Assembly (NCBI GenBank): GCA_002314885.1
Contig: DCHT01000020.1
Span: forward strand, 1-44,072
Origin: Bacteroidales bacterium UBA1745
Lineage (GTDB): Bacteria; Bacteroidota; Bacteroidia; Bacteroidales; UBA932
Direction of reading: 5' to 3'
Length of the DNA: 44,072 nt
A program made the position numbers and the translations under genes. Of this stretch, positions 33,917 to 41,878 are shown in pieces (position 1 is the first letter of the stretch; each line of letters opens with the position of its first letter). Under the pieces are notes generated by a model that was given only the letters and a program-made list of their open reading frames with translations, was not told where the DNA came from and did no database searches.

Positions 33917-34798
33917 TTATTCAGTCCAGAATTCAAAGAAATTGTACCACTGGAGCGGGTACCTGCTGATTTTGTCCTCGAGTGAGGCGGCAAACCTGGT
34001 CATCAGTTCGTCGGTACTTATCTTCTCCTCGTCCACGAGCTCGAAGATGAAACGGAACTTGCGTCCCTTCTCACGCAGCGCGTAGAAGAAGACTGCAGGT
34101 ACGCGGCACTTCGATGCCACTTTGAACGGGCCGGTAGGGAAGGGTGCCTTCCCGCCGAAGAACGGAATCTCGGCTGCGGTGGCGAGGTTGGTGTAGCGGT
34201 CGCCGTCAAAGCAGATGTATTCGCCGTTGTTGAGGGCGACCTTGACTTCGATCATAGCACCGATAGGGTCCTGAGTCATATAGATTGACTTGTATGGCTC
34301 TGCCTCCGTGTGCCTGTCGACCACATCCTTCACTTCCTTGCGCTCCGCGTCGTACTTGACGACGTTGATCTTCTTGCCGTATTTGCCGAAGAACATACTG
34401 CCGACTTCCCAGCTGCCCATATGGGCGCCGATGAAGATGGCACCGCGTTCCTGGTCGATGAATCGGAGCATCTGCTCGTAGTTCTCGTATTCGAAGGTGT
34501 ATTTCGAGGCGAGTCCGCCCTTGATGGCAAGACGGTCCACGAGGGCCTGCCCGAAAGTGTAGAAATGGCGATAGACGTTCACTGCTGCACGCATTCTGCC
34601 TTCGCCGAGATGATTGCGATGATAGTTCCAGATTGCCTTGACCTGCTTTGGAGCGAAGAGCACGTAATAGACTATCACCAATGCGAGTACCGCATAGGCG
34701 AAGCCCAGTCCGAGATATCGTATCATATATACGAAGATGAGGTAGCCTAGGCGGTTACCTCTGGACTGGCCGTTCCACGCTCCCTGGGTCTTAGCCAT
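33917..34798 (-). CDS. LpxL/HtrB-like lysophospholipid acyltransferase
   Basis: A 293-residue inner-membrane acyltransferase of the lipid A late-acyltransferase type. One hydrophobic segment (~25-48) anchors it, and the catalytic HX4E is His126-Glu131 in 'GAHMGSWEVG'; further family blocks are 'YICFDGDRY' and 'GKAPFPTGPFKVA'. Family members transfer acyl chains from ACP to a lipid acceptor at the cytoplasmic face. In APE clusters such enzymes are thought to attach the ACP-bound polyene to its lipid anchor; this one overlaps the ACP2 gene by eight bases, which fits an ACP-dependent step. Confidence 0.85.
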   Translation of the reverse strand: MAKTQGAWNGQSRGNRLGYLIFVYMIRYLGLGFAYAVLALVIVYYVLFAPKQVKAIWNYHRNHLGEGRMRAAVNVYRHFYTFGQALVDRLAIKGGLASKYTFEYENYEQMLRFIDQERGAIFIGAHMGSWEVGSMFFGKYGKKINVVKYDAERKEVKDVVDRHTEAEPYKSIYMTQDPIGAMIEVKVALNNGEYICFDGDRYTNLATAAEIPFFGGKAPFPTGPFKVASKCRVPAVFFYALREKGRKFRFIFELVDEEKISTDELMTRFAASLEDKISRYPLQWYNFFEFWTE

Positions 34799-35036
34799 TG
34801 ATCCTGCCGTCGAGAAGGGTGTAGAAGTCGCTGAAGGACTTGACTCCGATGAAGTCGCTGTTCTTGAGGGTGACTCCGAAGTTCTCTTCGATGAGTACGA
34901 CCACGTCCACGAGGTCGAGGCTGTCGAGACCGAGGGTCTCCTTGAGTGGAGCTTCCGGAGTGATTACGCTCTCCTCCACTTCGAATTCGCAGGCAAGTAT
35001 CTCATTTGCCTTTGCGATGATTTCTGCTTTAGTCAT
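34791..35036 (-). CDS. Acyl carrier protein (second of two)
   Basis: An 81-residue acyl carrier protein with Ser39 in 'TLGLDSLDLVDVV' as the phosphopantetheine site. It differs from the other ACP of the operon around this site (DSLDLVD against DSIDALE), as expected if the two interact with different partners. It sits between the 406-residue ketosynthase and the LpxL-like acyltransferase and overlaps the latter, so it may be the ACP that is loaded with the starter or that hands over the finished acyl chain. That division of labour is inference. Confidence 0.92.
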   Translation of the reverse strand: MTKAEIIAKANEILACEFEVEESVITPEAPLKETLGLDSLDLVDVVVLIEENFGVTLKNSDFIGVKSFSDFYTLLDGRING

Positions 35037-35049
35037 ATCGTTTTCTGAT

Positions 35050-36270
35050 TTATTTGAATTTTCTGATTACAAGTGAGGAATTGGTGCCGCCGAAGCCGAA
35101 GGAGTTGCTCAGGAAGGTGTCGAAACCGCCGTCCAGGCGCTGCTTCGGTATGTTCAGCTTGCAGGATGCCTCGTCCGGCTCCTCGAAGTTGAGGCTCGCG
35201 GCGATGAAGTCATTCTGCATCTGTAGCATTGAATAGACGATTTCGCTGGCTCCTGCCATCCACATCTCGTGGCCCGTGTAGGACTTGGTGGAATTGACCG
35301 GAGGGCAGTTTTCGCCGAATACTTCGGAAATGGCCTTTGCCTCATTGAGGTCGCCTACAGGGGTGGAGGTGGCGTGGGCGTTGATGTAGCCTATGTCCTC
35401 CGGCTTGAGACCTGCGTCCCTGAGGGCCATCTGGAGGGAACGGCGCGGACCGTCCACGTTCGGGGTGGAGATGTGCTCACCGTTGGATGAGAAACCGTAT
35501 CCTATGACTTCGCCGAGTATGGTCGCGCCGCGCTTCACGGCTGACTCATAGCTCTCGACGATGACTGTGGCGGCTCCGCCTGAAGGCACGAGACCGTCCC
35601 TGTTGCGGTCGAACGGACGGGAAGCCTTGGTCGGATCGGGGTTTACCGAGAAGGCTCCGAGGGCGTCGAAATTGCCTATTGAATATATGTTCACTTCCTC
35701 GGCACCACCGCAGATAATGCAGTCCTGGAGACCCTGCTTGATCAGCAGGTAGGCGATGCCTATGGCGTGGGAACCGCTTGCGCAGGCTCCTGAAACCGTG
35801 AAGTTGATGCCCCTGAGGTTGAATATCGTGGCCAGGTTCATAGTCACGGTCGAGTTCATCGACTGGAATATGTTGCTGGCGCCCACGAGGGCTGTGGTGT
35901 GCTTCTCACGTATAATGTCAATGCCCTTGACGGTAGCCTCGGCGGTGCTGTCGTTGCCGTAGAGTATGCCCACTTCGTTGGCGAGCAGCCAGTCCTGGTC
36001 GATGAGGGCCTGCTCGAGGGCTTCCTTGGTTGCGACGTAGGCGTACATACCCTGCTCTGAGAGGTAGTTGCGCTGCTTGCGGTCGAGCACTCCCTTGAGC
36101 TCAGGCTTGCGAAGTATGCCCATAAGGCCAGACCTGTAGCCTGTGTCCACGCGCTCCTGGGAAAATCCTATTCCCGACTTGCCGTTGTAGAGCGATTCTT
36201 TGACCTGGTCCTTGTTCTCTCCTATGCACGAGTAGATGCCAAGGCCGGTGATTACGACTCTTCTGTCCAT
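35050..36270 (-). CDS. Beta-ketoacyl-ACP synthase (FabF/ApeR-like)
   Basis: A 406-residue stand-alone ketosynthase of normal FabF length. The catalytic residues are all present: Cys163 (SGACASGS), His299 (NAHATSTPVGD) and His334 (SYTGHEMWMAG). It ends at 'NSFGFGGTNSSLVIRKFK' without the extra domain carried by the other two ketosynthases of the cluster. In APE clusters the third KS (ApeR) probably makes an early condensation on the aryl starter. The gene is 13 bases upstream of ACP2 and 23 bases downstream of the ketoreductase gene. Confidence 0.9.
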   Translation of the reverse strand: MDRRVVITGLGIYSCIGENKDQVKESLYNGKSGIGFSQERVDTGYRSGLMGILRKPELKGVLDRKQRNYLSEQGMYAYVATKEALEQALIDQDWLLANEVGILYGNDSTAEATVKGIDIIREKHTTALVGASNIFQSMNSTVTMNLATIFNLRGINFTVSGACASGSHAIGIAYLLIKQGLQDCIICGGAEEVNIYSIGNFDALGAFSVNPDPTKASRPFDRNRDGLVPSGGAATVIVESYESAVKRGATILGEVIGYGFSSNGEHISTPNVDGPRRSLQMALRDAGLKPEDIGYINAHATSTPVGDLNEAKAISEVFGENCPPVNSTKSYTGHEMWMAGASEIVYSMLQMQNDFIAASLNFEEPDEASCKLNIPKQRLDGGFDTFLSNSFGFGGTNSSLVIRKFK

Positions 36271-36293
36271 TTAATTTTTTCTGATGATCGGGC

Positions 36294-37046
36294 CTATGAA
36301 TAGAGGCCTCCGTTGATGTTGATTACTTCTCCCGTGATGTAGGAGGACTTTTCTGATGCGAGGAATGAAACGAGCGCAGCGATCTCTTCAGGCTCGCCGA
36401 AACGTGCCATAGGAATGAGTTTCTTGAGTTCGTCCTCAGGAAGGCCGTCGGTCATATCAGTGCGCACGAAGCCCGGGGCGATTGCGTTGACGGTGACCTT
36501 CTTCCTTGCGACTTCCTGTGCGAGGGCCTTAGTGGCGGCGATGAGTCCGCCCTTGGCTGCCGCATAGTTGGTCTGGCCTGCCTGACCCTTGAGGCCGGTG
36601 AGGGATGCTATGTTGATGATGCGGCCCCATCTGTTGAGGACCATATCCTTCACCAGAGGCTTGGTGACGTTGTAGAATCCGTCGAGGGTGATGCTGACCA
36701 CCTTGTGCCATTCTTCCGGATTCATCCAGAGGAGGAGGGTGTCCTTCCTGATGCCGGCGTTGTTGACGAGGACGCTGATGGTCTCGCCTTCGTGTGCACT
36801 GCGCCAGGACGCGAGAGCCTTCTCGCACGCCTGCGCGTCGGAAACGTCAAAGCGGAGCAACTCTCCGTCCGAACCTGCGGCCCTCACGGCCTCCAGTGTC
36901 TTTTCGGCTTCCTCGACGTTGGAAACAAAGTTGATTATGATGTGGTAGCCATCAGCCGCCAGGGCGGTGCAGATGGCCTTTCCGATACCGCGGCTGCCCC
37001 CAGTCACGAGGGCCCATTTCGCTGCGTTTTCTTCCTGTTTTTTCAT
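36294..37046 (-). CDS. 3-oxoacyl-ACP reductase (FabG/ApeQ-like)
   Basis: A 250-residue short-chain dehydrogenase that reduces the beta-keto group of each extension cycle with NADPH. It shows the cofactor loop TGGSRGIG (15-22), 'DVSD' near residue 67, NNAG (95-98), catalytic Ser148 (NIASLTG), Tyr161 and Lys165 (NYAAAKGG), and the FabG-typical 'APGFVRTDMT'. It is the first gene of the pigment operon. A TATATTTG element at 37097-37090 lies about 44 bases upstream. Confidence 0.92.
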   Translation of the reverse strand: MKKQEENAAKWALVTGGSRGIGKAICTALAADGYHIIINFVSNVEEAEKTLEAVRAAGSDGELLRFDVSDAQACEKALASWRSAHEGETISVLVNNAGIRKDTLLLWMNPEEWHKVVSITLDGFYNVTKPLVKDMVLNRWGRIINIASLTGLKGQAGQTNYAAAKGGLIAATKALAQEVARKKVTVNAIAPGFVRTDMTDGLPEDELKKLIPMARFGEPEEIAALVSFLASEKSSYITGEVININGGLYS

Positions 37047-37089
37047 TTACAATATCTTGATATTGGGGTTTCGTATAAAATATAGCGTG

Positions 37090-37097
37090 CAAATATA
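37090..37097 (-). promoter_or_regulatory. -7 element of the pigment operon promoter
   Basis: On the minus strand TATATTTG matches the TAnnTTTG consensus. Transcription would start near 37083, about 37 bases before the fabG-like ATG. No TTTG is present at the -33 distance, so the promoter may need an activator. It lies back-to-back with the plus-strand element at 37111-37118. Confidence 0.5.
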
Positions 37098-37110
37098 ATG
37101 AAAAGATTGC

Positions 37111-37118
37111 TAACTTTG
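37111..37118 (+). promoter_or_regulatory. -7 element of the EEP-family gene promoter
   Basis: TAACTTTG matches TAnnTTTG; transcription would start near 37124, about 24 bases before the ATG at 37148. The place expected for its -33 element (37088-37091) overlaps the opposing -7 box, and no TTTG is present there. Confidence 0.5.
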
Positions 37119-37147
37119 CCATTGTCGATTACAAATAACCACTAGAT

Positions 37148-38155
37148 ATGAAAAAAGTCCTTTCTGCGGCACTCTGTCTTATGATGTGCCTCTCAGTTTC
37201 TGCCAAGAAACAGCCCAAGCACAACCTTCGTCTCCTTTACTGGAACATCCAGAACGGAATGTGGTGCGATCAGCCCAACAACTACGACGGTTTCGTCGAT
37301 TATGTGAAGTCGTATGACCCCGACGTGTGCGTATGGTGCGAGGCTCAGACCATCTACATCAACGGCACCGCGACCAAGTGCGCCGTGGAGGACAGGAATC
37401 TCAACAGCGAGGAAGACTGGCTCAAGCTGGCGAAACGCTACGGACACGAATATGTGTTTATGGGCGGCCATCGCGACAACTATCCTCAGGTGATCACTTC
37501 CAAGTTCCCGATCGAGGCAATCGACCGCATCATCGGCAACGTGGACAACCACCCTGCAGAGCAGCAGGACACCATCGTGGCCCACGGCGCAGGCTGGGCT
37601 AAGATCAAGGTGAAGGGCAAGGAAGTCAACATCGTAACCCTCCACACCTGGCCTCAGGCCTATAGCTTCTACGCAGGAAAGGACGAAGCCAAGAGGGCTC
37701 AGAGCAAGGCCGAGCACGGCGGAGACTACTTCCGTGCCACTGAAATGGAGTATATCCTCAATCACACCATCGAGAATGCGGCAAAGCCGGAGAAGGAACT
37801 CTGGATGATGATGGGCGACTTCAACTCCAGGACCCGTGTGGACAACTACCAGTACAAATGGTCCGAGGATGCGCCTGCCTTCGCCTGCCAGGACGCAGTC
37901 ATCAACAACGGCAAATACATCGACGTCATCGCAGGATGGTATCCGGGCGTATTCCGCACCACGACCGCAGGCGTCAGCCGCATCGATTATGTCTATACGA
38001 CTCCGGCCCTCTACAAGAAGATAGTCAACGCCGACGTGCTTGACTCCGGATGGGTTGCAAACCAGAAGAAGGCCCTCGACGCAGACGGCAAGCAGATCAG
38101 CAATTTCTGGTATCAGTCCGACCACAGACCTATACTCGTGGACTTCAAATTCTAA
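37148..38155 (+). CDS. Secreted endonuclease/exonuclease/phosphatase-family protein
   Basis: A 335-residue protein with a signal peptide (cleavage near residue 19, VSA-K) and a complete EEP (DNase I-like) fold. Active-site blocks are 'YWNIQNG' (Asn33), 'WCEAQ' (Glu65), 'TLHTWP' (His166), 'MGDFNS' (Asp224, Asn226), 'SRIDYVY' (Asp280) and 'SDHRP' (Asp325, His326). EEP enzymes cut phosphodiester or phosphomonoester bonds in nucleic acids, phosphoinositides or sphingolipids; the sequence does not tell which. As an exported enzyme, next to an outer-membrane protein and a NUC-fold protein, it could act on external nucleic acid or phospholipid. It ends directly at the TTG start of the next gene, so the two are translationally coupled. 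Confidence 0.85.
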   Translation: MKKVLSAALCLMMCLSVSAKKQPKHNLRLLYWNIQNGMWCDQPNNYDGFVDYVKSYDPDVCVWCEAQTIYINGTATKCAVEDRNLNSEEDWLKLAKRYGHEYVFMGGHRDNYPQVITSKFPIEAIDRIIGNVDNHPAEQQDTIVAHGAGWAKIKVKGKEVNIVTLHTWPQAYSFYAGKDEAKRAQSKAEHGGDYFRATEMEYILNHTIENAAKPEKELWMMMGDFNSRTRVDNYQYKWSEDAPAFACQDAVINNGKYIDVIAGWYPGVFRTTTAGVSRIDYVYTTPALYKKIVNADVLDSGWVANQKKALDADGKQISNFWYQSDHRPILVDFKF

Positions 38156-40909
38156 TTGAAACGCGCTCTAGCCATATTTCTCCTTTCCCTGGTTGCCGCG
38201 CTTGCGACGGCTCAGGTGAGGGGATATGTGCTTGAAGAGGAAACCTCCTTGCCCGTGGTCCAGGCCGCGGTGCAATTGCTGTCTCCGAAAGACAGCTCTC
38301 AGGTGGTCGGCACCGTCACTGACGAAGAAGGCCGATTTTCCCTGAATGTGCCATCCGGAGCCTATCTGGCCAGGATTTCATATATCGGCTTCGTGACCAG
38401 GCTGATGGATGTATCCGTCCCGAATGCGGGCGGACTAGACCTCGACCGAATCCTCCTCGCTCCCGATGCTTTGTGGCTGGATCAGGCAGTGATTACGGCC
38501 TCCGTACCCCTTGTCTCAACGGTGGCTGACACCGTCGTCTATAATCCCGCCGCCCTTATCCTGGCAGACGATGCTATGCTGGACGACGTCCTCAAACGCA
38601 TCCCCGGAATGGAGGTGGACGAGAAGGGGAATGTGACTCTCCACGGCAAGGAAGTGAAGCAGCTTCTGGTCAATGGCAAGAAGTTCTTCGGAGGCGATGT
38701 CGCCAGCGGTCTGAAGAACCTTCCGGCCGAGATGATAGAGAACATCAGAGCCTACGACAGGGCTTCCGAAATGAAGCGCATCAGCGGGGTGGACGACGGG
38801 GAAGACGAGCCTGTGATCGACGTCCGGATCAAGCCCGCTTTCCTGCGCGGATGGAACAACAGACTGACCGCCGGACTGGGAACGAAATGGCGTTATACGG
38901 GACGTCTGAATGCCAATAGAATGACCGACAGTTCGCAGGTTACAATCGTTGCCAGCGGCTTGAACCTGCCGAATCCTAACCGATTCAATTCCAAGAGCAA
39001 CCAGTTCGGTACCGGAAGTTCTGGTGAAAATAAAAGGGGAGAGGCCGGAGTGACCTTTTCGCAGGACCGTCCGAAGGCCGATCTGGGTGGCAGCGTGCAC
39101 TATGATTACAGCTTCCGAGACCCCGTCACAAGCAGCCGTACGGAGAACATTTATTCAAGCGGAAACACCTTCACCCTGGGCTCTGGAATCGGGGATGTCG
39201 ACAAGCACAGTTTCAAGGCTGACGGCAACTTCGAATTCAAGCCTTCCCGCAAGTGGAATTTCCTCGTGAAGCCGGTCCTGACCTACAGTCTCACCGACAG
39301 TCGCAACCTGATTTCCAACACCAATTACCTGACTGAGGAATGCCTTGCCGATGACCGCGTATATCTCAGTGATAACGTCTCCAGAAGCATTCAGAAACGC
39401 CTCAATGCGAACCTCACTTTCCAGGTGTACAGACGCCTGAACGACCGTGGTCGAGGAGTTACTTTCCGCACTTATCTGGAATATCTGCACAACAATGACG
39501 ACTATGTCACGGACAACTCCACCAGGTACTATCGCATCAGCAAGAATCCCGACTCCACGCGTGTCTACAAGCGCTATCAGAATACGGAAGTGAACTCTGC
39601 CCAGGTGAGTGCCTTCTTTACCTGGAACGAACCTCTCGCGAAGGGTATGTTCCTGCAGATGCAGTATCGTTTCCAGTACCGTTTCTACCTGACTGACAGG
39701 GATGCCTACAAGATGGAGGATGACTATCCGGACTGGCATCTGAAGGACAGGCTTTCGGGCTCTTTCCGGAACACTTTGCCGAGCGGCTATGAGGCCTTTT
39801 TCGATCCGTCGAAAAGCAGTCTTGGACGCTATGATTATTTCGCTAATTATCTGATGATTAACTATCGTCTGATAAAGAAAAAGTTCAATCTCACTGCGGG
39901 CGTTGTTCTGGTGCCTCAGAATACCCGTCTGAGATACCCCGATGACGAGTCCAACGTCCGTGACACCACGACTTTTTGCTTCGGTGCGGCGCCTAACCTG
40001 ACCTTGCGCTGGAACCCCGACAAGCAGCAGAATCTGTCCCTTTCCTACAAGAGCTGGACTTCACCTGTCAACACCAACTACCTGCTCAGCGTGCCGAACG
40101 GCAACAATCCGCTCTACACCCGCGAGGGCAATCCGGGCCTGAAACCGGCCTTCACGCACAATGCCAACCTCAGTTACACCAGGAGCGACAGAAAGCGTCA
40201 GAACAGCCTTACGACGAGCGCGAATTTCAAATTGATACAGAATGCTGTAAGTATGAGTACTTCATACGATGCTTCAAGTGGCGCAAGGGTAGTGAAACCT
40301 CTCAATGTAGATGGAAACTGGAGCGCCGATGCCTCCATTGTGTTCAACGACACCTTCGGCAATTCCGGCTTCTCTTTTACGACCAATACGAAACTCGAAT
40401 ACTCCAATAACATTGCCTTCCTATATAACCATAGCAGCAAGGTCGACGAACGCAATGTGATGCGTCGTGCGATGGGAATCGAGAGGCTCAGCGGCACATA
40501 TAGGAATTCCTGGCTGGAACTCACCCTCAACGGTGCAGGTCTCTATACCCTTGAACGCAGCGCCCTCAGGCCTTCGATGAACCAGAGTCCCTGGGCCGTT
40601 TCCGCCGGCGTGAATGTCATTTTCCGTATGCCTTGGAAGATGACCCTCTCCTCCGATTTCACCGATTGGAGCCAGAGGGGCTATGTCTATGACGAGCTCA
40701 ACAGGAACTATCTGCTCTGGAACGCCCAGCTCTCCCAGTCCTTCCTGAAGGGACGCCTGAGCCTTTCGGTCGACTGGCGCGACATCCTTCGTCAGCAGGA
40801 GAATATGGTCCGCAGCTTCAGCGCGGAGCGTCGCAGTGTCACGATGGAGACAGGTTCCGTGAATTCATATATCCTATTTAAACTCTCCTGGCGATTCAAA
40901 GTCAAATAA
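38156..40909 (+). CDS. TonB-dependent-receptor-like outer-membrane beta-barrel protein
   Basis: A 917-residue outer-membrane protein. It starts with TTG immediately after the TAA of the upstream gene; no in-frame ATG lies near, and this start gives a good signal peptide (MKRALAIFLLSLVAALATAQ). Residues ~21-105 are a carboxypeptidase-regulatory-like domain ('VRGYVLEEETSLPVVQAAV', 'GTVTDEEGRFSLNVPSG'). Residues ~115-220 are a plug-like domain with the family hallmark 'LLVNGKKFFGGD'. The remainder is a large beta-barrel ending 'LFKLSWRFKVK'. It fits the OMP_b-brl_3 outer-membrane family, which resembles TonB receptors but has no SusD partner here. The substrate is unknown. Confidence 0.85.
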   Translation: MKRALAIFLLSLVAALATAQVRGYVLEEETSLPVVQAAVQLLSPKDSSQVVGTVTDEEGRFSLNVPSGAYLARISYIGFVTRLMDVSVPNAGGLDLDRILLAPDALWLDQAVITASVPLVSTVADTVVYNPAALILADDAMLDDVLKRIPGMEVDEKGNVTLHGKEVKQLLVNGKKFFGGDVASGLKNLPAEMIENIRAYDRASEMKRISGVDDGEDEPVIDVRIKPAFLRGWNNRLTAGLGTKWRYTGRLNANRMTDSSQVTIVASGLNLPNPNRFNSKSNQFGTGSSGENKRGEAGVTFSQDRPKADLGGSVHYDYSFRDPVTSSRTENIYSSGNTFTLGSGIGDVDKHSFKADGNFEFKPSRKWNFLVKPVLTYSLTDSRNLISNTNYLTEECLADDRVYLSDNVSRSIQKRLNANLTFQVYRRLNDRGRGVTFRTYLEYLHNNDDYVTDNSTRYYRISKNPDSTRVYKRYQNTEVNSAQVSAFFTWNEPLAKGMFLQMQYRFQYRFYLTDRDAYKMEDDYPDWHLKDRLSGSFRNTLPSGYEAFFDPSKSSLGRYDYFANYLMINYRLIKKKFNLTAGVVLVPQNTRLRYPDDESNVRDTTTFCFGAAPNLTLRWNPDKQQNLSLSYKSWTSPVNTNYLLSVPNGNNPLYTREGNPGLKPAFTHNANLSYTRSDRKRQNSLTTSANFKLIQNAVSMSTSYDASSGARVVKPLNVDGNWSADASIVFNDTFGNSGFSFTTNTKLEYSNNIAFLYNHSSKVDERNVMRRAMGIERLSGTYRNSWLELTLNGAGLYTLERSALRPSMNQSPWAVSAGVNVIFRMPWKMTLSSDFTDWSQRGYVYDELNRNYLLWNAQLSQSFLKGRLSLSVDWRDILRQQENMVRSFSAERRSVTMETGSVNSYILFKLSWRFKVK

Positions 40910-40915
40910 AGAGCT

Positions 40916-40923
40916 TATATTTG
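40916..40923 (+). promoter_or_regulatory. -7 element directly before the NUC-fold gene
   Basis: TATATTTG at 40916-40923 matches the Bacteroidetes -7 box and lies six bases before the ATG at 40930, so transcription would start at or next to the start codon. No TTTG is visible at the -33 distance. The TTG of this element is in frame with the gene and could be mistaken for its start. Confidence 0.5.
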
Positions 40924-40929
40924 CAAGCT

Positions 40930-41811
40930 ATGACTTTGTACCTCCGCATACTCAAGGCCCTCTCCGTGGCCGCATTAATGGCGTTTACGGGCATTTCCTA
41001 TGCCCAGGAGCCGGAACAGCAGGTCGCCAACGAGAAGATCAAGGCATCGAGGGTTGAGGCCAAGGCCCGCACTCTCAGGGCTATGAGGCCTATGCTCGGC
41101 ATTCCGAAGCTCAGTTTCAATGCCGGCACCTACACCCGCAACCAGAGGGACGCGGAGCCGGAAGTACTCCGCACCAATGGCATCTGCGGCTATATGTACG
41201 GCGAGAAGGTAAGTTGCGAAAACGGCATCTGGCTGTCGCAGAACCTCGATTTCGATATGCCGAACTGGGTAGCCTGCGACGTGGATCTGATGGCTGCCGC
41301 CGACGCCAGGGACATACTGAGCAAGTATATGCCCGCCGACAAAATCAGAATGAACAGGGACCTCTGGAAGGCCGTCCTTGAGGAATGCTGGAAATGGGGC
41401 TGGGACAAGCCTGCCGGCAACACTACCATTGCCTGCGGTCCGCTTGTGACCGCCGCCGAGGCCCAGAAGGGCAAAGATGCCGTTCCATACGAATATTACC
41501 TTGTGCTCTGCAAGAAGACCAAACTTGGTCTGGGATACAAGTCTATCGGTTTCCTCATCCCGAACAGGGAAGACGTCCAGGGCGGTATCTACAAGTTCTC
41601 TCAGTGCGTGAACCTCATCGAGCACAAGAGCGGCTATGACTTCTTTCATAAGCTTCCGGAGAACCTGCAGGAGAACGTGGAGGGAATGACCACCTACGAA
41701 CTCTACTGCAGTTTCATCGAAGAAGAGGCCTACATAGACGACCCATCCGAAAGGGAAGAGGACTGGATGGACGCTATGAACGACTATATGGAAGATTACA
41801 GGGACAGATAA
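40930..41811 (+). CDS. Secreted NUC-fold (DNA/RNA non-specific endonuclease-like) protein with altered catalytic motif
   Basis: A 293-residue protein with a signal peptide (cleaved after ISYA). From residue ~86 the order of elements follows NucA/Serratia-type nucleases: the expected 'DRGHxAPAADAR' is replaced by 'DVDLMAAADAR' (117-127); the metal-binding region is kept as 'MNRDLWKAVLEE' (141-152); then 'TTIACGPL', 'VPYEYYLVL', 'GFLIPN' and 'GYDFFHKLP' (235-243), which matches the conserved GYDF. The catalytic His of DRGH is lost, so nuclease activity is doubtful. It has eight or more cysteines and an acidic tail. I chose ATG 40930 over TTG 40921 because the latter lies in the promoter box. 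The family assignment is by pattern only. Confidence 0.6.
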   Translation: MTLYLRILKALSVAALMAFTGISYAQEPEQQVANEKIKASRVEAKARTLRAMRPMLGIPKLSFNAGTYTRNQRDAEPEVLRTNGICGYMYGEKVSCENGIWLSQNLDFDMPNWVACDVDLMAAADARDILSKYMPADKIRMNRDLWKAVLEECWKWGWDKPAGNTTIACGPLVTAAEAQKGKDAVPYEYYLVLCKKTKLGLGYKSIGFLIPNREDVQGGIYKFSQCVNLIEHKSGYDFFHKLPENLQENVEGMTTYELYCSFIEEEAYIDDPSEREEDWMDAMNDYMEDYRDR

Positions 41812-41828
41812 AGCGTCTCGTGATATAA

Positions 41829-41859
41829 AAAGAGGATGACCTTCGTGGCCATCCTCTTT
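41829..41859. terminator. Bidirectional terminator between NUC-fold and SPFH genes
   Basis: A 13-base-pair hairpin, AAAGAGGATGACC (41829-41841) with GGCCATCCTCTTT (41847-41859) and a five-base loop. It is flanked by T-rich sequence on the plus strand and a T-run on the minus strand. The core GGATGACC/GGCCATCC is the same as in the terminator at 12013-12046, including the A-C pair that is G-U on the minus strand. Confidence 0.8.
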
Positions 41860-41878
41860 CTTTATCTGTCAATCTCGC

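Larger units (their letters stand above)
19381..37046 (-). other. Aryl polyene / flexirubin-type type II polyketide biosynthetic operon (15 genes)
   Basis: Fifteen minus-strand genes in one run: fabG-like KR, KS, ACP, LpxL-like acyltransferase, O-methyltransferase, ApeP-like dehydratase, KS-plus, ACP, KS-CLF, NodB deacetylase, LolA-like, dehydratase-GT2-DUF2062, MMPL-PlsC-methyltransferase, CrtI-like oxidoreductase, PaaK-like ligase. All gaps are 23 bases or less, and six junctions overlap. The gene set matches aryl polyene (ApeB-R) and flexirubin clusters. The usual flexirubin extras (DarA/DarB for the dialkylresorcinol, an aromatic ammonia lyase) are not in the window, so an APE-like product is more likely than a full flexirubin. 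Assignment to the APE type is by family content, not by a product test. Confidence 0.85.

Noticed and set aside
40921..40929. TTG start for the NUC-fold gene
   Set aside because: This TTG is part of the TATATTTG promoter box; the ATG at 40930 starts a normal signal peptide.
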